NCBI RefSeq assembly: GCF_010587385.1
Contig: NZ_CP047475.1
Location: 2,542,001 to 2,606,000 of the forward strand
DNA length: 64,000 bases
Source: Vibrio astriarenae
GTDB lineage: Bacteria; Pseudomonadota; Gammaproteobacteria; Enterobacterales; Vibrionaceae
Direction: 5' to 3'
Shown: positions 46,734 to 56,385 of the stretch, piece after piece
How the letters are laid out: every line of letters begins with the position of its first letter
How positions within the stretch are numbered: the stretch's first letter is position 1
Made by a program: the position numbers and the translations under genes
Notes under the pieces: generated by a model
Databases searched by the model: none
What the model saw: the letters and a program-made list of their open reading frames with translations, nothing else
Told to the model about the DNA's origin: nothing

Positions 46734-47180
46734 ATGCCAGAATCTAAGAAAAAAGCGCTAGGCATCCTAGCTATTGCTGGAGTTGAGCCGTACCAAGAGA
46801 AAGCAGGTGAAGAATACATGTCACCTGAGCAAATGGCTCACTTCGAAGTAATTTTGAAAGCTTGGCGCGACCAGTTACGTCACGAAGTTGATCGTACTGT
46901 TCACCACATGCAGGACGAAGCAGCAAACTTCCCTGATCCCGTTGACCGTGCTTCTCAGGAAGAAGAGTTCAGTCTAGAACTTCGCAACCGAGATCGCGAA
47001 CGTCGTCTAATCAAGAAAATTGAGAAGACGCTAAACAAGATCGAAGAAGATGACTTCGGTTTCTGTGAGTCTTGTGGCGTTGAGATCGGCATCCGCCGTC
47101 TTGAAGCACGCCCAACGGCTGATCTTTGTATCGACTGCAAAACGCTTGCTGAGATCAAAGAGCGTCAAATGCAAGGTTAA
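46734..47180 (+). CDS. dksA: RNA polymerase-binding transcription factor DksA
   Basis: DksA binds the RNA polymerase secondary channel and, with ppGpp, sets rRNA and amino-acid promoter activity. I place the start at ATG 46734, seven bases after AGGAG, giving 148 residues; a longer in-frame reading would begin before the ribosome site. The coiled coil spans about 33-108 with acidic tip residues in NFPDPVDRA. The zinc finger cysteines are Cys111, Cys114, Cys132 and Cys135. gluQ and pcnB follow, the standard order. Confidence 0.96.
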   Translation: MPESKKKALGILAIAGVEPYQEKAGEEYMSPEQMAHFEVILKAWRDQLRHEVDRTVHHMQDEAANFPDPVDRASQEEEFSLELRNRDRERRLIKKIEKTLNKIEEDDFGFCESCGVEIGIRRLEARPTADLCIDCKTLAEIKERQMQG

Positions 47181-47203
47181 CCCTTGGTTTGTCAACGTCC
47201 ATG

Positions 47204-47226
47204 AGGGAGCTTAGGCTCCCTTTTGT
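47204..47226 (+). terminator. Terminator or attenuator after dksA
   Basis: AGGGAGC and GCTCCCT form a 7-bp stem around TTAG, followed by TTTG, 24 bases after the dksA stop and 34 bases before gluQ. Confidence 0.75.
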
Positions 47227-47259
47227 TGTTTTTGTACGCTAGGATAACAAATCATTCCC

Positions 47260-48153
47260 ATGACAGATTATGTTGGTCGTTTTGCCCCATCTCCTTCAGG
47301 GCCACTACACTTTGGTTCGCTCATGGCGGCTTTAGGCAGCTATTTTCAAGCTAAGTCACAACAAGGGCATTGGTTAGTTCGTATTGAAGACCTTGACCCA
47401 CCTCGGGAGCAACCAGGTGCGGCAGAGTCTATTCTACGTACACTCGAAAACTACCAACTGGGCTGGGACGGTGATGTGGTGTATCAAAGCCAGCGCCATG
47501 AGCTTTATCAAGCGCAAATTGACCATTGGCTTACGACAGGTGAAGCATACTACTGCCAGTGCACCCGCAAGCAAATTAAAGCGATGGGTGGTTTCTATAG
47601 CGGACACTGTAGAGCACTGCAACTCGCGGATCCGCACCATTGCTCAGTGCGTCTTCATATCGAGCAACCCGTCACTGAGTTTATTGACCTTAAACACGGC
47701 AACATACCACTGCCTAAAGCGCTAGCAGAAGAAGACTTCATCATCAAACGTCGAGACGGTTTATACGCTTATAATCTCGCAGTGGTGTTAGATGATATCG
47801 ACCAAGGCGTTACCGAAGTGGTGCGAGGGGCTGACTTGATTGAACCGACGGGTCGTCAAATGTCGCTGTATCACCAACTAAAACAACCGGTTGTGCGCTA
47901 TCTTCACCTACCACTGGCACTAGACGAAAATGGCAATAAGCTCTCGAAACAGAACCACGCTCCAGCGATTGATGCTTTAGACACCAAGAGCACCTTGCTT
48001 AAAGCGATGCAGTGTTTAGGCTTTGCCATCGAACCGTCACTCAAGGATGGGACGATAGAAGAAATTGTCCAATGGGGCGTGAGGCATTGGTCCCTCTTAC
48101 AGTTGCCAGAGTCGACAGAAATCACACCAAGATTCTCAAATGGCTCCGTCTAG
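47260..48153 (+). CDS. gluQ: Glutamyl-queuosine tRNA(Asp) synthetase GluQ
   Basis: This truncated glutamyl-tRNA synthetase paralogue attaches glutamate to queuosine at position 34 of tRNA(Asp), not to tRNA(Glu). The 297 residues keep the catalytic domain with the HIGH-like PSGPLHFGSL near residue 11, a zinc site starting YCQCTRKQ with later His/Cys, and the KMSKS-like KLSKQNH. The anticodon-binding domain of GltX is absent, which separates it from GltX. Its place after dksA agrees. Confidence 0.95.
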   Translation: MTDYVGRFAPSPSGPLHFGSLMAALGSYFQAKSQQGHWLVRIEDLDPPREQPGAAESILRTLENYQLGWDGDVVYQSQRHELYQAQIDHWLTTGEAYYCQCTRKQIKAMGGFYSGHCRALQLADPHHCSVRLHIEQPVTEFIDLKHGNIPLPKALAEEDFIIKRRDGLYAYNLAVVLDDIDQGVTEVVRGADLIEPTGRQMSLYHQLKQPVVRYLHLPLALDENGNKLSKQNHAPAIDALDTKSTLLKAMQCLGFAIEPSLKDGTIEEIVQWGVRHWSLLQLPESTEITPRFSNGSV

Positions 48154-48228
48154 GCTATTATTAGCCGCAAATTGCGTGCTGAAGGGAACACTCCAGCACT
48201 AAAACGAATACAAAAATATCGAAACTTC

Positions 48229-49569
48229 ATGAACATAAACGACCAAACATCGATGATATATCCAGAGCTGTCGCTGAATATTATTGCTCGCGAGCAACAC
48301 AATATTTCTCGTAAACAGATCAGTGATAACGCGCTCAAAGTCCTTTACCGACTGCATGGAGCGGGCTTTCAAGCCTTCCTTGTTGGTGGTGGTGTTCGCG
48401 ACCTGCTACTTGGCGGTCAACCCAAAGACTTCGATATTGCGACCAACGCAACCCCAGAGCAAATCAAAGGTCTATTCAGAAACTGTCGTCTCATCGGTCG
48501 TCGCTTCCGTCTTGCGCACATTATGTTCGGTCGCGATATCATTGAGGTGGCCACATTCCGTGGTCATCACCAGGAGACAACAAAGAACGTCTCGCAAAAG
48601 TCAGATGCCGGCCTGTTACTACGTGACAACGTGTACGGCACCATTGATCAAGATGCAGAACGTCGCGATTTTAGTATCAACGCGATGTACTACAGCATTG
48701 ATGACTACAGTATTCATGACTACGCCGGTGGTATAGAGGACTTAGAAGACAGACTCGTTCGCCTGATTGGTGATCCCGAAACTCGCTACCGCGAAGACCC
48801 GGTTCGTATGCTGCGAGCTGTGCGTTTTGCTGTAAAGCTTGATTTTGACATCGAAGAAGATACCGCAGAGCCAATCGAAGAGCTTGCTCCGCTGCTGCGT
48901 GATATTCCCGCTGCCCGCCTGTATGAAGAGTCATTGAAAATGCTGCAATCTGGCTATGGGTTAGAGACGTACCACTTAATGCGTGAGTACAACCTGTTCC
49001 AGCAGCTCTTCCCTAGAGTGGCAGAGTTCTTCACTGAAGATTATGAATCTCCAGCCGAGCAGATGCTCGACCTAGCGCTGGACTCAACTGACCAACGTCA
49101 TGATGAAGGTAAGCGTATCAACCCTGCATTTATGTTTGCCGCTATTTTGTGGTATCCAGTCAAAGCGTTGGCTGACCACTTTATGCAGTCACGCAAAATG
49201 ACAGAGTACGATGCGATCATGGAAGCGGGTAATGTTGTACTTGATGAACAAGTACGCAGCACTGCGATTCCACGTCGTCATACCGCGACGATTCGTGAAA
49301 TTTGGCAGCTACAACTGCGCCTACCGCGTCGTTCGGGTAAACGTGCCTTCCGTTTGATGGAGCTAAACAAGTTCCGTGCGGGCTTTGACTTCTTAGAGAT
49401 GCGTGGCGAAATTGAGCAAGGCGAAACAAAAGAGCTTGCAGAGTGGTGGGCAACCTTCCAAAATGCTGGCCGTAACATGCGCCAAGCCATGGTGGCAGAC
49501 TTAGATGACGGAGGCGCAAAATCCCCCCGCCGTCGCCGTCGCCCAAAAAAGAGCAAGCCTAAGTCATGA
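48229..49569 (+). CDS. pcnB: Poly(A) polymerase I
   Basis: PcnB adds 3' poly(A) tails that promote RNA decay. The nucleotidyltransferase core has FLVGGGVRDLLLGGQPKDFDIATNATP with the catalytic DFD, RRDFSINAMYY, and the RNA-binding ETRYREDPVRMLRAVRF. The tail is strongly basic (SPRRRRRPKKSKPKS). The start is uncertain: ATG 48229 gives 446 residues, ATG 48253 is shorter, and a TTG at 48172 is in frame but extends beyond what family members show. None has a good ribosome site. E. coli pcnB also has a weak non-ATG start, so poor initiation may be deliberate. Confidence 0.92.
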   Translation: MNINDQTSMIYPELSLNIIAREQHNISRKQISDNALKVLYRLHGAGFQAFLVGGGVRDLLLGGQPKDFDIATNATPEQIKGLFRNCRLIGRRFRLAHIMFGRDIIEVATFRGHHQETTKNVSQKSDAGLLLRDNVYGTIDQDAERRDFSINAMYYSIDDYSIHDYAGGIEDLEDRLVRLIGDPETRYREDPVRMLRAVRFAVKLDFDIEEDTAEPIEELAPLLRDIPAARLYEESLKMLQSGYGLETYHLMREYNLFQQLFPRVAEFFTEDYESPAEQMLDLALDSTDQRHDEGKRINPAFMFAAILWYPVKALADHFMQSRKMTEYDAIMEAGNVVLDEQVRSTAIPRRHTATIREIWQLQLRLPRRSGKRAFRLMELNKFRAGFDFLEMRGEIEQGETKELAEWWATFQNAGRNMRQAMVADLDDGGAKSPRRRRRPKKSKPKS

Positions 49570-50051
49570 GCACGGTATACATTGCTATCGGTAGCAATAT
49601 GGCTACCCCTGTAGAGCAGGCACAACAAGCGATTGAAGCCCTTAAGAGCTTGCCAAAATCTCGCCTGATAAAGTGCTCGCAACTTTACAGCAGCACCCCA
49701 ATGGGACCGCAAGATCAGCCTGACTACATTAATGCTGTCGCTGAGATAGAAACAGAATTAACGCCACTTGACCTACTCGATTGCACACAAGCGATTGAGT
49801 TAGAACAAGGGCGTGTCCGTAAAGAAGAGCGCTGGGGGCCGAGAACCCTCGACCTAGACATTATTCTTTTCGGCAATGAGGTGATAGATTCCGAGCGCTT
49901 GACGATTCCTCACTACGGAATGAAAGTGAGAGAATTTGTCCTCTACCCGCTAGCGGAAATCGCACCAAATTTAACACTCCCTGACGGGACTGAGCTCCAA
50001 GACCTCATTCAGAAGGTTGACCGAAACGGGCTCGATGTTTGGCAATCATAG
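49566..50051 (+). CDS. folK: HPPK, folate biosynthesis pyrophosphokinase
   Basis: FolK transfers pyrophosphate from ATP to 6-hydroxymethyl-7,8-dihydropterin. The 161 residues start MSTVYIAIGSNMATPVEQAQ. They include the HPPK signature RKEERWGPRTLDLDIILFGNEVI, whose Asp pair binds magnesium, and the C-terminal IPHYGMKVREFVLYPLAEIAP. The ATG overlaps the pcnB stop by four bases, so it is translationally coupled; panB follows 23 bases later. Alternative starts are not attractive. Confidence 0.96.
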   Translation: MSTVYIAIGSNMATPVEQAQQAIEALKSLPKSRLIKCSQLYSSTPMGPQDQPDYINAVAEIETELTPLDLLDCTQAIELEQGRVRKEERWGPRTLDLDIILFGNEVIDSERLTIPHYGMKVREFVLYPLAEIAPNLTLPDGTELQDLIQKVDRNGLDVWQS

Positions 50052-50074
50052 CCAAATCCTATTAAGGAAAAATC

Positions 50075-50869
50075 ATGAAAAAAATCAATATCAACGACCT
50101 TATGAAGTGGAAACACGAAGGCCGTAAATTTGCTAGTTCAACTGCTTACGACGCTAGCTTTGCACAACTATTCGAAAGCCAAGAGATGCCTGTCCTTCTG
50201 GTCGGTGACTCTTTAGGTATGGTTCTACAAGGTAAGAATGACACGCTACCAGTAACCATAGAGGATATTGCTTACCACACGCGCTGTGTACGCGCTGGTA
50301 GCCCAAACACTCTACTAATGGCAGATATGCCATTCATGAGCTACGCAACGCCTGAGCAAGCTTGTGAGAGCGCAGCGCAGCTGATGCGCGCAGGCGCAAA
50401 TATGGTCAAGCTAGAAGGCGGTGACTGGTTAGTTGATACCGTTAAGATGCTAACAGAGCGCGCTGTACCTGTTTGTGCGCACCTGGGTCTTACTCCACAG
50501 TCTGTCAACATTTTTGGTGGTTACAAGGTTCAAGGTCGTGAGCAAGACAAAGCAGACCGTATGGTTCGTGACGCCCTTGCTTTGCAAGAAGCAGGCGCTC
50601 AAATCGTGCTACTTGAATGTGTTCCAGCTGAGCTAGCAACACGCATTACAGAGGTTCTAGACGTACCTGTCATCGGCATTGGTGCGGGTAACGGTACGGA
50701 TGGCCAGATCTTGGTCATGCACGATATGTTCGGTATTTCTGCCAATTATATGCCGAAGTTCTCAAAGAACTATCTCGCAGAGACTGGCGATATGCGCAAA
50801 GCCGTAGCAAAATACATCGAAGAGGTTGAAGCAGGAAGCTTCCCTGATGCCGCGCACACCATAGCTTAG
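50075..50869 (+). CDS. panB: Ketopantoate hydroxymethyltransferase
   Basis: PanB makes ketopantoate from 2-ketoisovalerate and methylene-THF, the first committed step of pantothenate and CoA synthesis. The 264 residues are the standard length. The motifs [19 protein letters not shown] and [19 protein letters not shown] contain the metal-binding Asp residues, and the catalytic Glu is in [15 protein letters not shown] precedes the ATG. panC follows after ten bases. Confidence 0.97.
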   Translation: MKKININDLMKWKHEGRKFASSTAYDASFAQLFESQEMPVLLVGDSLGMVLQGKNDTLPVTIEDIAYHTRCVRAGSPNTLLMADMPFMSYATPEQACESAAQLMRAGANMVKLEGGDWLVDTVKMLTERAVPVCAHLGLTPQSVNIFGGYKVQGREQDKADRMVRDALALQEAGAQIVLLECVPAELATRITEVLDVPVIGIGAGNGTDGQILVMHDMFGISANYMPKFSKNYLAETGDMRKAVAKYIEEVEAGSFPDAAHTIA

Positions 50870-50879
50870 AGGAAACAGC

Positions 50880-51779
50880 ATGCAGTCTTTTGATGATATT
50901 GCTTTATTACGTGAGCAGATCAAACTTTACAAACGTGAAGGTCGTAAAGTTGCTTTTGTCCCAACAATGGGCAATCTACACGAAGGTCACTTGACCCTTG
51001 TTCGCAAAGCACGTGAACACGCTGATGTGGTCGTCGTGAGCATCTTTGTGAACCCGATGCAGTTTGAGCGTGCCGATGATCTGGCTAACTACCCTCGCAC
51101 AATGGAAGCGGATCTTGAAAAACTCTCAGCAGAGGCGGTTGAAGTGGTGTTCACGCCAACGCCAGAGATGATGTACCCACAAGGCCTAGATTCACACACT
51201 GCGGTCGAAGTCCCTGGGCTGTCTAATATCCTTGAAGGTGCGTCTCGCCCTGGTCATTTCCGTGGTGTTGCAACCGTTGTGACCAAGCTATTCAACATTG
51301 TGCAACCGGACGTTGCCTGCTTCGGTAAAAAAGACTTTCAGCAACTTGCTGTCATCCGCAAAATGGTTGAAGACCTAGCAATGGACATCAAAATTGTTGG
51401 TGTGGCGACAGTGCGTGAGATGGATGGTCTGGCAATGAGCTCTCGCAACAACCTTCTAACGGTTGATGAGCGCCAACGTGCGCCTGTTTTGGCGCGCACG
51501 ATGCGTTGGATCAGCAGTGCCATTCGTGGCGGTCGTGACGATTACGCCTCTGTTGTGGAAGATGCGAACGATCAACTGCGTGCTGCAGGTCTGAACCCAG
51601 ATGAGATCTTCATTCGCGACTCTCGCACACTGCAAGCCGTTACCCCTGAGTCTAAGCAAGCGGTCATTTTGATGTCAGCTTTCCTTGGTAATGTTCGTTT
51701 GATTGACAATCAAACCCTTGATCTTGCGAGTGAAAAAGACGAAGTAGTGACTGAAGAGAGTCACTCTGAAGCAAACTAA
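50880..51779 (+). CDS. panC: Pantothenate synthetase
   Basis: PanC condenses pantoate and beta-alanine with ATP. The 299 residues carry the HIGH-type [14 protein letters not shown] near residue 28, [13 protein letters not shown], the pantoate-binding [17 protein letters not shown] stretch, [14 protein letters not shown], and the KMSKS-equivalent MSSRNNLL. The protein is slightly longer than many because of an acidic tail ([15 protein letters not shown]) after residue 285. It is the end of the pcnB-folK-panB-panC run, closed by a strong terminator. No panD is present here. Confidence 0.97.
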   Translation: MQSFDDIALLREQIKLYKREGRKVAFVPTMGNLHEGHLTLVRKAREHADVVVVSIFVNPMQFERADDLANYPRTMEADLEKLSAEAVEVVFTPTPEMMYPQGLDSHTAVEVPGLSNILEGASRPGHFRGVATVVTKLFNIVQPDVACFGKKDFQQLAVIRKMVEDLAMDIKIVGVATVREMDGLAMSSRNNLLTVDERQRAPVLARTMRWISSAIRGGRDDYASVVEDANDQLRAAGLNPDEIFIRDSRTLQAVTPESKQAVILMSAFLGNVRLIDNQTLDLASEKDEVVTEESHSEAN

Positions 51780-51811
51780 TATCACAAACAGCATGTTCTT
51801 TTACGAATATG

Positions 51812-51839
51812 AAAAAGGTCAGCATTTGCTGACCTTTTT
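51812..51839. terminator. Bidirectional terminator between panC and yadH
   Basis: AAAAAGGTCAGC and GCTGACCTTTTT form a perfect 12-bp stem around ATTT. The A-run and T-run arms make it work for both converging operons. Confidence 0.92.
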
Positions 51840-51859
51840 GCTATCTATCGACTTTAAAA

Positions 51860-52630
51860 TTAGCTGCGTAGACCGATGCCTTTGCTCACAAGGTGATGCG
51901 CTATCGCGTAGAGAACCACAACAAAGATACTCAGAACACCAAATGAAGTGACGATACCGACGTCTGATACCCCCAAGAAGCCGTAGCGGAAGGCGTTAAC
52001 CATGTAGACGATTGGGTTCACTTTTGACACGCCTTGCCAGACCTCAGGAAGCAAGCTAATTGAGTAGAACACACCACCAAGGTACGTCAGTGGCGTTAAC
52101 ACAAAGGTCGGGATAATCGAGATATCGTCAAACGTTTTGGCAAACACGGCATTAATCAGGCCGCCGAGTGAAAACACAACGGAGGTCATGAAAACGGTGG
52201 CGATAATGATGCCCCAGTGCTCCACCTGTAGATCGACAAACAGCAGAGATACGGCCGTGACGATCGTCCCTACCAATAGACCACGCGTCACGCCGCCCAT
52301 CACAAAACCAGCAATAATGACATAGTTTGGCACAGGGGCAACCAACAACTCTTCAATGTTCTTTTGGAACTTTGCACTGAAAAATGACGAAGCGACATTG
52401 GAGTAGGAGTTCGTAATCACCGACATCATGATCAGACCCGGCACAATATACTCCATATAGCTAAAGCCCCCCATTTCGCCGATACGCGAACCAATGAGAC
52501 TACCAAAAATGATGAAGTACAACGTCATAGTGATCGCAGGCGGTACTAAGGTTTGCACCCAAATGCGTGTAAAACGATTGATCTCTTTAGCCAGTAAGCT
52601 CTTAAAGGCCGTCCAGTATAGTTGATACAT
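51860..52630 (-). CDS. yadH: ABC-2 type exporter permease YadH
   Basis: This permease of an ABC exporter has 256 residues and six membrane helices. It includes the ABC-2 family motif near residues 60-75 (YIVPGLIMMSVITNSYSNVASSFFSAKFQKNIEELLVAPV) and the C-terminal PLTYLGGVFYSISLLPEVWQGVSKVNPIVYMVNAFRYGFLG. It pairs with the ATPase gene 14 bases upstream. The substrate of YadGH is not known. The location next to pan genes and carbonic anhydrase resembles that in E. coli. Confidence 0.92.
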   Translation of the reverse strand: MYQLYWTAFKSLLAKEINRFTRIWVQTLVPPAITMTLYFIIFGSLIGSRIGEMGGFSYMEYIVPGLIMMSVITNSYSNVASSFFSAKFQKNIEELLVAPVPNYVIIAGFVMGGVTRGLLVGTIVTAVSLLFVDLQVEHWGIIIATVFMTSVVFSLGGLINAVFAKTFDDISIIPTFVLTPLTYLGGVFYSISLLPEVWQGVSKVNPIVYMVNAFRYGFLGVSDVGIVTSFGVLSIFVVVLYAIAHHLVSKGIGLRS

Positions 52631-52644
52631 GCTGATGTTTTTCC

Positions 52645-53571
52645 TTATCTCACTGGCTGGGATTGCTCACGCACAATCGTGACAAACAGCTCTTCTAATC
52701 GGTTTGCCTTGTTACGCATAGACAGTACTTTAACGCCCTGCTCAGTCAATTGAGTAAAGATCGCATTCAAGCCCTGCGTCTTATCAATCTCAATTTCAAG
52801 CGAGCCATTGGTAAATGCTTGGCGGGCGACACCGGTCAATTGCGGTTCAACGGAACCCTCTTCCAAGTCCAAGATAAAGGTTTCCACCTTTAGCTTTCCT
52901 AGCAGGGATTTCATGCTGGTGTTTTCAATCAATTCACCACGGTTGATAATGCCGATATTACGACACAACATTTCTGCTTCTTCTAAGTAGTGGGTGGTCA
53001 AAATAATCGTGATGCCTTGCTCGCGGTTGATCTCTTTCAAGAACTCCCACATTGAGCGACGTAGTTCGATATCCACCCCGGCTGTCGGTTCATCTAAGAT
53101 CAAAAGCTTAGGCTCATGCATAAGCGCACGTGCGATCATCAGGCGGCGCTTCATACCCCCAGATAGATTACGCGCACGTTCGGCACGCTTTTCCCACAAG
53201 TCGAGCTTAGTGAGGTATTTTTTCGCACGCTCTTTAGCAAGTTCACGTGACACGCCATAGTAACCAGCTTGCTGCAACACAATCTGTTCAACCGTTTCAA
53301 ATTGATTGAAGTTGAACTCTTGAGGCACGAGGCCAAGATGCTGCTTAGCCAACTCTAGGTCGGTATCGATATCGTGACCAAAGACCTTAACTTTACCGGA
53401 GGTTTTATTGATCAGAGATGAAACGACTCCGATCGATGTTGATTTTCCCGCGCCATTTGGACCAAGCAGGGCGTAAAAGTCCCCCTTATCAACACTCAGG
53501 CTGATACCTTTAAGGGCCTCAAAGCCACCTGCGTAGGTCTTACGTAGGTTTTCTATTTCTAACGCATACAT
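52645..53571 (-). CDS. yadG: ABC exporter ATPase YadG
   Basis: The ATPase partner of YadH has Walker A GPNGAGKST near residues 36-44, Q-loop VPQEF, signature LSGGMKRRL, Walker B LLILDEPTAGVD and switch His in TTHYLEE. The start at ATG 53571 (MYALEIENLRKTYAGGFEAL) gives 308 residues, the E. coli YadG length; the frame is open 57 bases further but that stretch is unlike the family. A C-terminal regulatory domain spans about 220-308. The export substrate is unknown. Confidence 0.92.
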   Translation of the reverse strand: MYALEIENLRKTYAGGFEALKGISLSVDKGDFYALLGPNGAGKSTSIGVVSSLINKTSGKVKVFGHDIDTDLELAKQHLGLVPQEFNFNQFETVEQIVLQQAGYYGVSRELAKERAKKYLTKLDLWEKRAERARNLSGGMKRRLMIARALMHEPKLLILDEPTAGVDIELRRSMWEFLKEINREQGITIILTTHYLEEAEMLCRNIGIINRGELIENTSMKSLLGKLKVETFILDLEEGSVEPQLTGVARQAFTNGSLEIEIDKTQGLNAIFTQLTEQGVKVLSMRNKANRLEELFVTIVREQSQPVR

Positions 53572-53682
53572 AGTGATTTTCGTCTTCGTTTTTAAGAGTG
53601 ACACTGAACAAGCAGTGTTTGATGGCAAGTAGTCTAGCGCTGAACTATGGGGACTACAATTGATAATTCCATATTAATCGAA

Positions 53683-53712
53683 ATGAAAAGCTCATATCGG
53701 ACTATGAGCTTT
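53683..53712 (-). terminator. Terminator of the SulP transporter gene
   Basis: AAAGCTCATA and TATGAGCTTT form a perfect 10-bp stem around six bases (53687-53712), and the minus strand continues with TTTTC. It lies 18 bases after the transporter stop. Confidence 0.82.
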
Positions 53713-53730
53713 AATCTGATGAGAGTGTAC

Positions 53731-55410
53731 TTAATTGATCACTTGCAGCGTTTCAGTTTCTTGCACAGAAGATACCCCTTCCACGGCTGCATTGAGCGCC
53801 TGAGAACGGAAGCTGAAGGTATTACTATCTGGCACCAAATCCAAGACGTGAAACTTCTCTAGCTGCTGCTTAGTCGCTTCATTAGGGCAGAGCAGATAAA
53901 CCTGACAATCAGCATCGAGCGCATCTTTGATCGCATTCTCTAGGGCAAGCCCAACGGTGACATCAATCATAGGAACATCGGTCAGATCTAATATCATCGC
54001 TTGATAATCGGAGATACTACTGTGCTGTCGTGATATTGCCTTTGAAACACTGAAGATCATCGGCCCAGACAGGTAGAAAAACAGCACCTTGCCGCCCGCT
54101 TTGTCGAGTAACTGACGTTCACTGTCCGTCAATGGCACATCATCTTCGTCTGCATCACTGATGGCTTTGACTTGGCGAGCCTGTTCACGACTCAAGCGCT
54201 CAATGATAATGATGTTAGAAATAAAGACACCAAGACCAACCGCCACAATCAGGTCAACAAACACCGTGAGCATCATTACGCCATACATCACGGCCATACC
54301 AGGGAAACTGACTTTGTGAGCACGCTGAATAAAACTCCAGTCCAAGATATTGAAGCCAACATAGACCGCGATACCTGCGAGTACTGCCATTGGGATAGGT
54401 TCTGTTAAGCCACCCGCAACCAGTACCACAAGCGCTAAGACCAATGCGCGCGCGACACCCGATAGTGGTGAACGAGCACCCACTTGAATGTTGGTCACCG
54501 TGCCCATCGTCGCCCCCGCGCCAGGTAGGGCGCCAAACAAGCCAGAGATCATATTAGCGAGCCCTTGACCACGCAGCTCTTTGTCGGAGTCATGCTCTTT
54601 CCGCGTCAAGGAGTCACCAATGACCGCAGTCAACAAGGTATCAATACAGCCCAGCGTGCCCAACACAAGCGCATCGATAACCATCTCTGTGAACATAGCA
54701 GGGTTAATATGGGGAATAACCAGTGAAGGCAAACCTGCCGGAATCTCTCCAATGCGACGAATTGACTCGGTATCAAATAGAATGACCGACAAGAGCGTCA
54801 CAGCAACCAGTGCCACCAGCTGTGCCGGGACATACTTGCGGTACTTTTTCGGAAACAGAAATAAGATAGATAACGTCAGTAACCCAAGCAACAGTTCGCT
54901 AAATTTAAGATTCTCAACAATATCCGGTAATGCCTTGAGTGTGCCGAGAACCCCACCTGCTGGCGCAGCATGCCCCATCAATGGTGAGAGCTGGAGAATA
55001 ATCAATATCACGCCAATCCCGGACATGAAGCCTGAGATCACACTGTAGGGCATCAAGGTGACGTATTTCCCAAGCTTGAGTGTGCCCAAAAGGACTTGGA
55101 AGGCCCCCGCCATCATGACGACAGTAAAGGTCATCGCCATACCGGATTCCGGGTACTTTGCCATCATGCTGGTTAACACCGCCGTCATGATCACGGTCAT
55201 TGGGCCAGTCGGCTCTGAAATCAGCGTATTTGAACCACCAAACAAGGAGGCAAATAAACCCACTAAAATCGCCCCCCATAAACCGGCTTCCGCTCCTGCT
55301 CCCGATGCCACACCGAAAGCAAGCGCCAAAGGCAAAGAGATGATTGCCGTTGTCACACCACCAAACAGATCACCTTTTAGGTTGATATCATCAAAACGAT
55401 TTCCAAACAC
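53731..55410 (-). CDS. SulP-family anion transporter with STAS domain (candidate bicarbonate carrier)
   Basis: This SLC26/SulP membrane transporter has 559 residues. About fourteen helices span residues 15-410, with family-type ISLPLALAFGVASGAG and a glycine-rich GALPGAGATMGTVTNIQVGARSPLSG. A cytoplasmic STAS domain follows (about 440-545) with MILDLTDVPMIDVTVGLALENAIKDAL. SulP proteins carry sulfate, dicarboxylates or bicarbonate; cyanobacterial BicA is a bicarbonate member. The divergent neighbour is a beta-carbonic anhydrase, which supports an inorganic-carbon role, but substrate cannot be read from sequence. A short linker (ADEDDVPLTDSERQLL) precedes the STAS domain. Confidence 0.88.
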   Translation of the reverse strand: MFGNRFDDINLKGDLFGGVTTAIISLPLALAFGVASGAGAEAGLWGAILVGLFASLFGGSNTLISEPTGPMTVIMTAVLTSMMAKYPESGMAMTFTVVMMAGAFQVLLGTLKLGKYVTLMPYSVISGFMSGIGVILIILQLSPLMGHAAPAGGVLGTLKALPDIVENLKFSELLLGLLTLSILFLFPKKYRKYVPAQLVALVAVTLLSVILFDTESIRRIGEIPAGLPSLVIPHINPAMFTEMVIDALVLGTLGCIDTLLTAVIGDSLTRKEHDSDKELRGQGLANMISGLFGALPGAGATMGTVTNIQVGARSPLSGVARALVLALVVLVAGGLTEPIPMAVLAGIAVYVGFNILDWSFIQRAHKVSFPGMAVMYGVMMLTVFVDLIVAVGLGVFISNIIIIERLSREQARQVKAISDADEDDVPLTDSERQLLDKAGGKVLFFYLSGPMIFSVSKAISRQHSSISDYQAMILDLTDVPMIDVTVGLALENAIKDALDADCQVYLLCPNEATKQQLEKFHVLDLVPDSNTFSFRSQALNAAVEGVSSVQETETLQVIN

Positions 55411-55659
55411 GTTGTAACTCCATCTATATCAACATTTTTCAAAGGGTTATCGCCACCCCCTACGCGTGATGGATATTCCGCTAATTGTAACAAAACATCA
55501 ATAACGGATAGTAAGGTCGTCAATAATCTTGGTTATAACTGGTAAATCCCTTAACTGATAAGACGTCAGACAAGTGAAACGCAAACGATTAAATGAGGAA
55601 GCCACATCAAACATCAGGTATAGTGGCGGTAGATTTTTTGTTATGGGTGAGTAAGTAAG

Positions 55660-56319
55660 ATGCCTGAAATTAAACAGTTATTTGAGAATAACTCAAAGTG
55701 GTCTGAGTCATTGAAAGCTGAGACGCCGGAGTACTTTGCCAAGCTAGAAGAGGGACAAAGCCCGGGTTTTCTATGGATTGGTTGCTCAGACAGTCGTGTA
55801 CCCGCAGAGCGATTAACTGGGCTCTACTCGGGTGAGCTATTCGTACACCGTAATGTAGCAAACCAAGTTGTTCATACTGACTTAAACTGCTTGTCAGTGG
55901 TGCAGTATGCGGTTGATGTCCTGAAAGTAAAACACATCATCGTATGTGGTCACTACGGTTGTGGTGGTGTGAATGCCGCTATTGATAATCCACAGCTGGG
56001 TCTGATCAACAACTGGCTGCTGCATATTCGCGATCTCTACCGCACTCATAAGTCCTACTTAGAAGAGCTACCTCGCGAGCAGTGGGGCGATAAGCTGTGT
56101 GAGATTAACGTGGCAGAGCAAGTATACAACCTTGGTAACTCAACCATCCTCCAGTCAGCTTGGGAGCGTGGTCAAGATATTGAGATTCACGGAGTGGTCT
56201 ACGGTATCGGTGATGGTGTATTGAAAGATCTTGGTGTGCGCTGTGATAGCAGAGAAACACTAGAGGCAAACTACCCATTAGCCATGGTGAAAATCCTCAA
56301 CTCGGGTATTTTGAAATAA
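55660..56319 (+). CDS. can: Beta-class carbonic anhydrase
   Basis: This enzyme interconverts CO2 and bicarbonate in the cytoplasm and supplies bicarbonate for carboxylases. The 219 residues show the zinc ligands Cys42, His98 and Cys101 and the Asp44-Arg46 dyad in [11 protein letters not shown] and CGHYGCGG, all at E. coli Can positions. ASn/Gly-rich [11 protein letters not shown] is intact. It is divergent from a SulP transporter across a 249-bp gap. Its ribosome site (GAGTAAGTAAG) is weak. A strong terminator follows. Confidence 0.96.
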   Translation: MPEIKQLFENNSKWSESLKAETPEYFAKLEEGQSPGFLWIGCSDSRVPAERLTGLYSGELFVHRNVANQVVHTDLNCLSVVQYAVDVLKVKHIIVCGHYGCGGVNAAIDNPQLGLINNWLLHIRDLYRTHKSYLEELPREQWGDKLCEINVAEQVYNLGNSTILQSAWERGQDIEIHGVVYGIGDGVLKDLGVRCDSRETLEANYPLAMVKILNSGILK

Positions 56320-56336
56320 CTCATTGTGCTAGAAAG

Positions 56337-56370
56337 AAAAAAGGAAGGCGAATGAATGCCTTCCTTTTTT
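56337..56370. terminator. Bidirectional terminator between can and lptG
   Basis: AAAAAAGGAAGGC and GCCTTCCTTTTTT form a perfect 13-bp stem around an eight-base loop, serving can from the left and lptG from the right. Confidence 0.93.
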
Positions 56371-56385
56371 GTTGTTTCGGGTTTA

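Noticed and set aside
54581..55048. 155-codon plus-strand frame opposite the SulP gene
   Set aside because: Antisense to membrane helices of a certain gene; Ser/Thr/Ile-rich with no motif.
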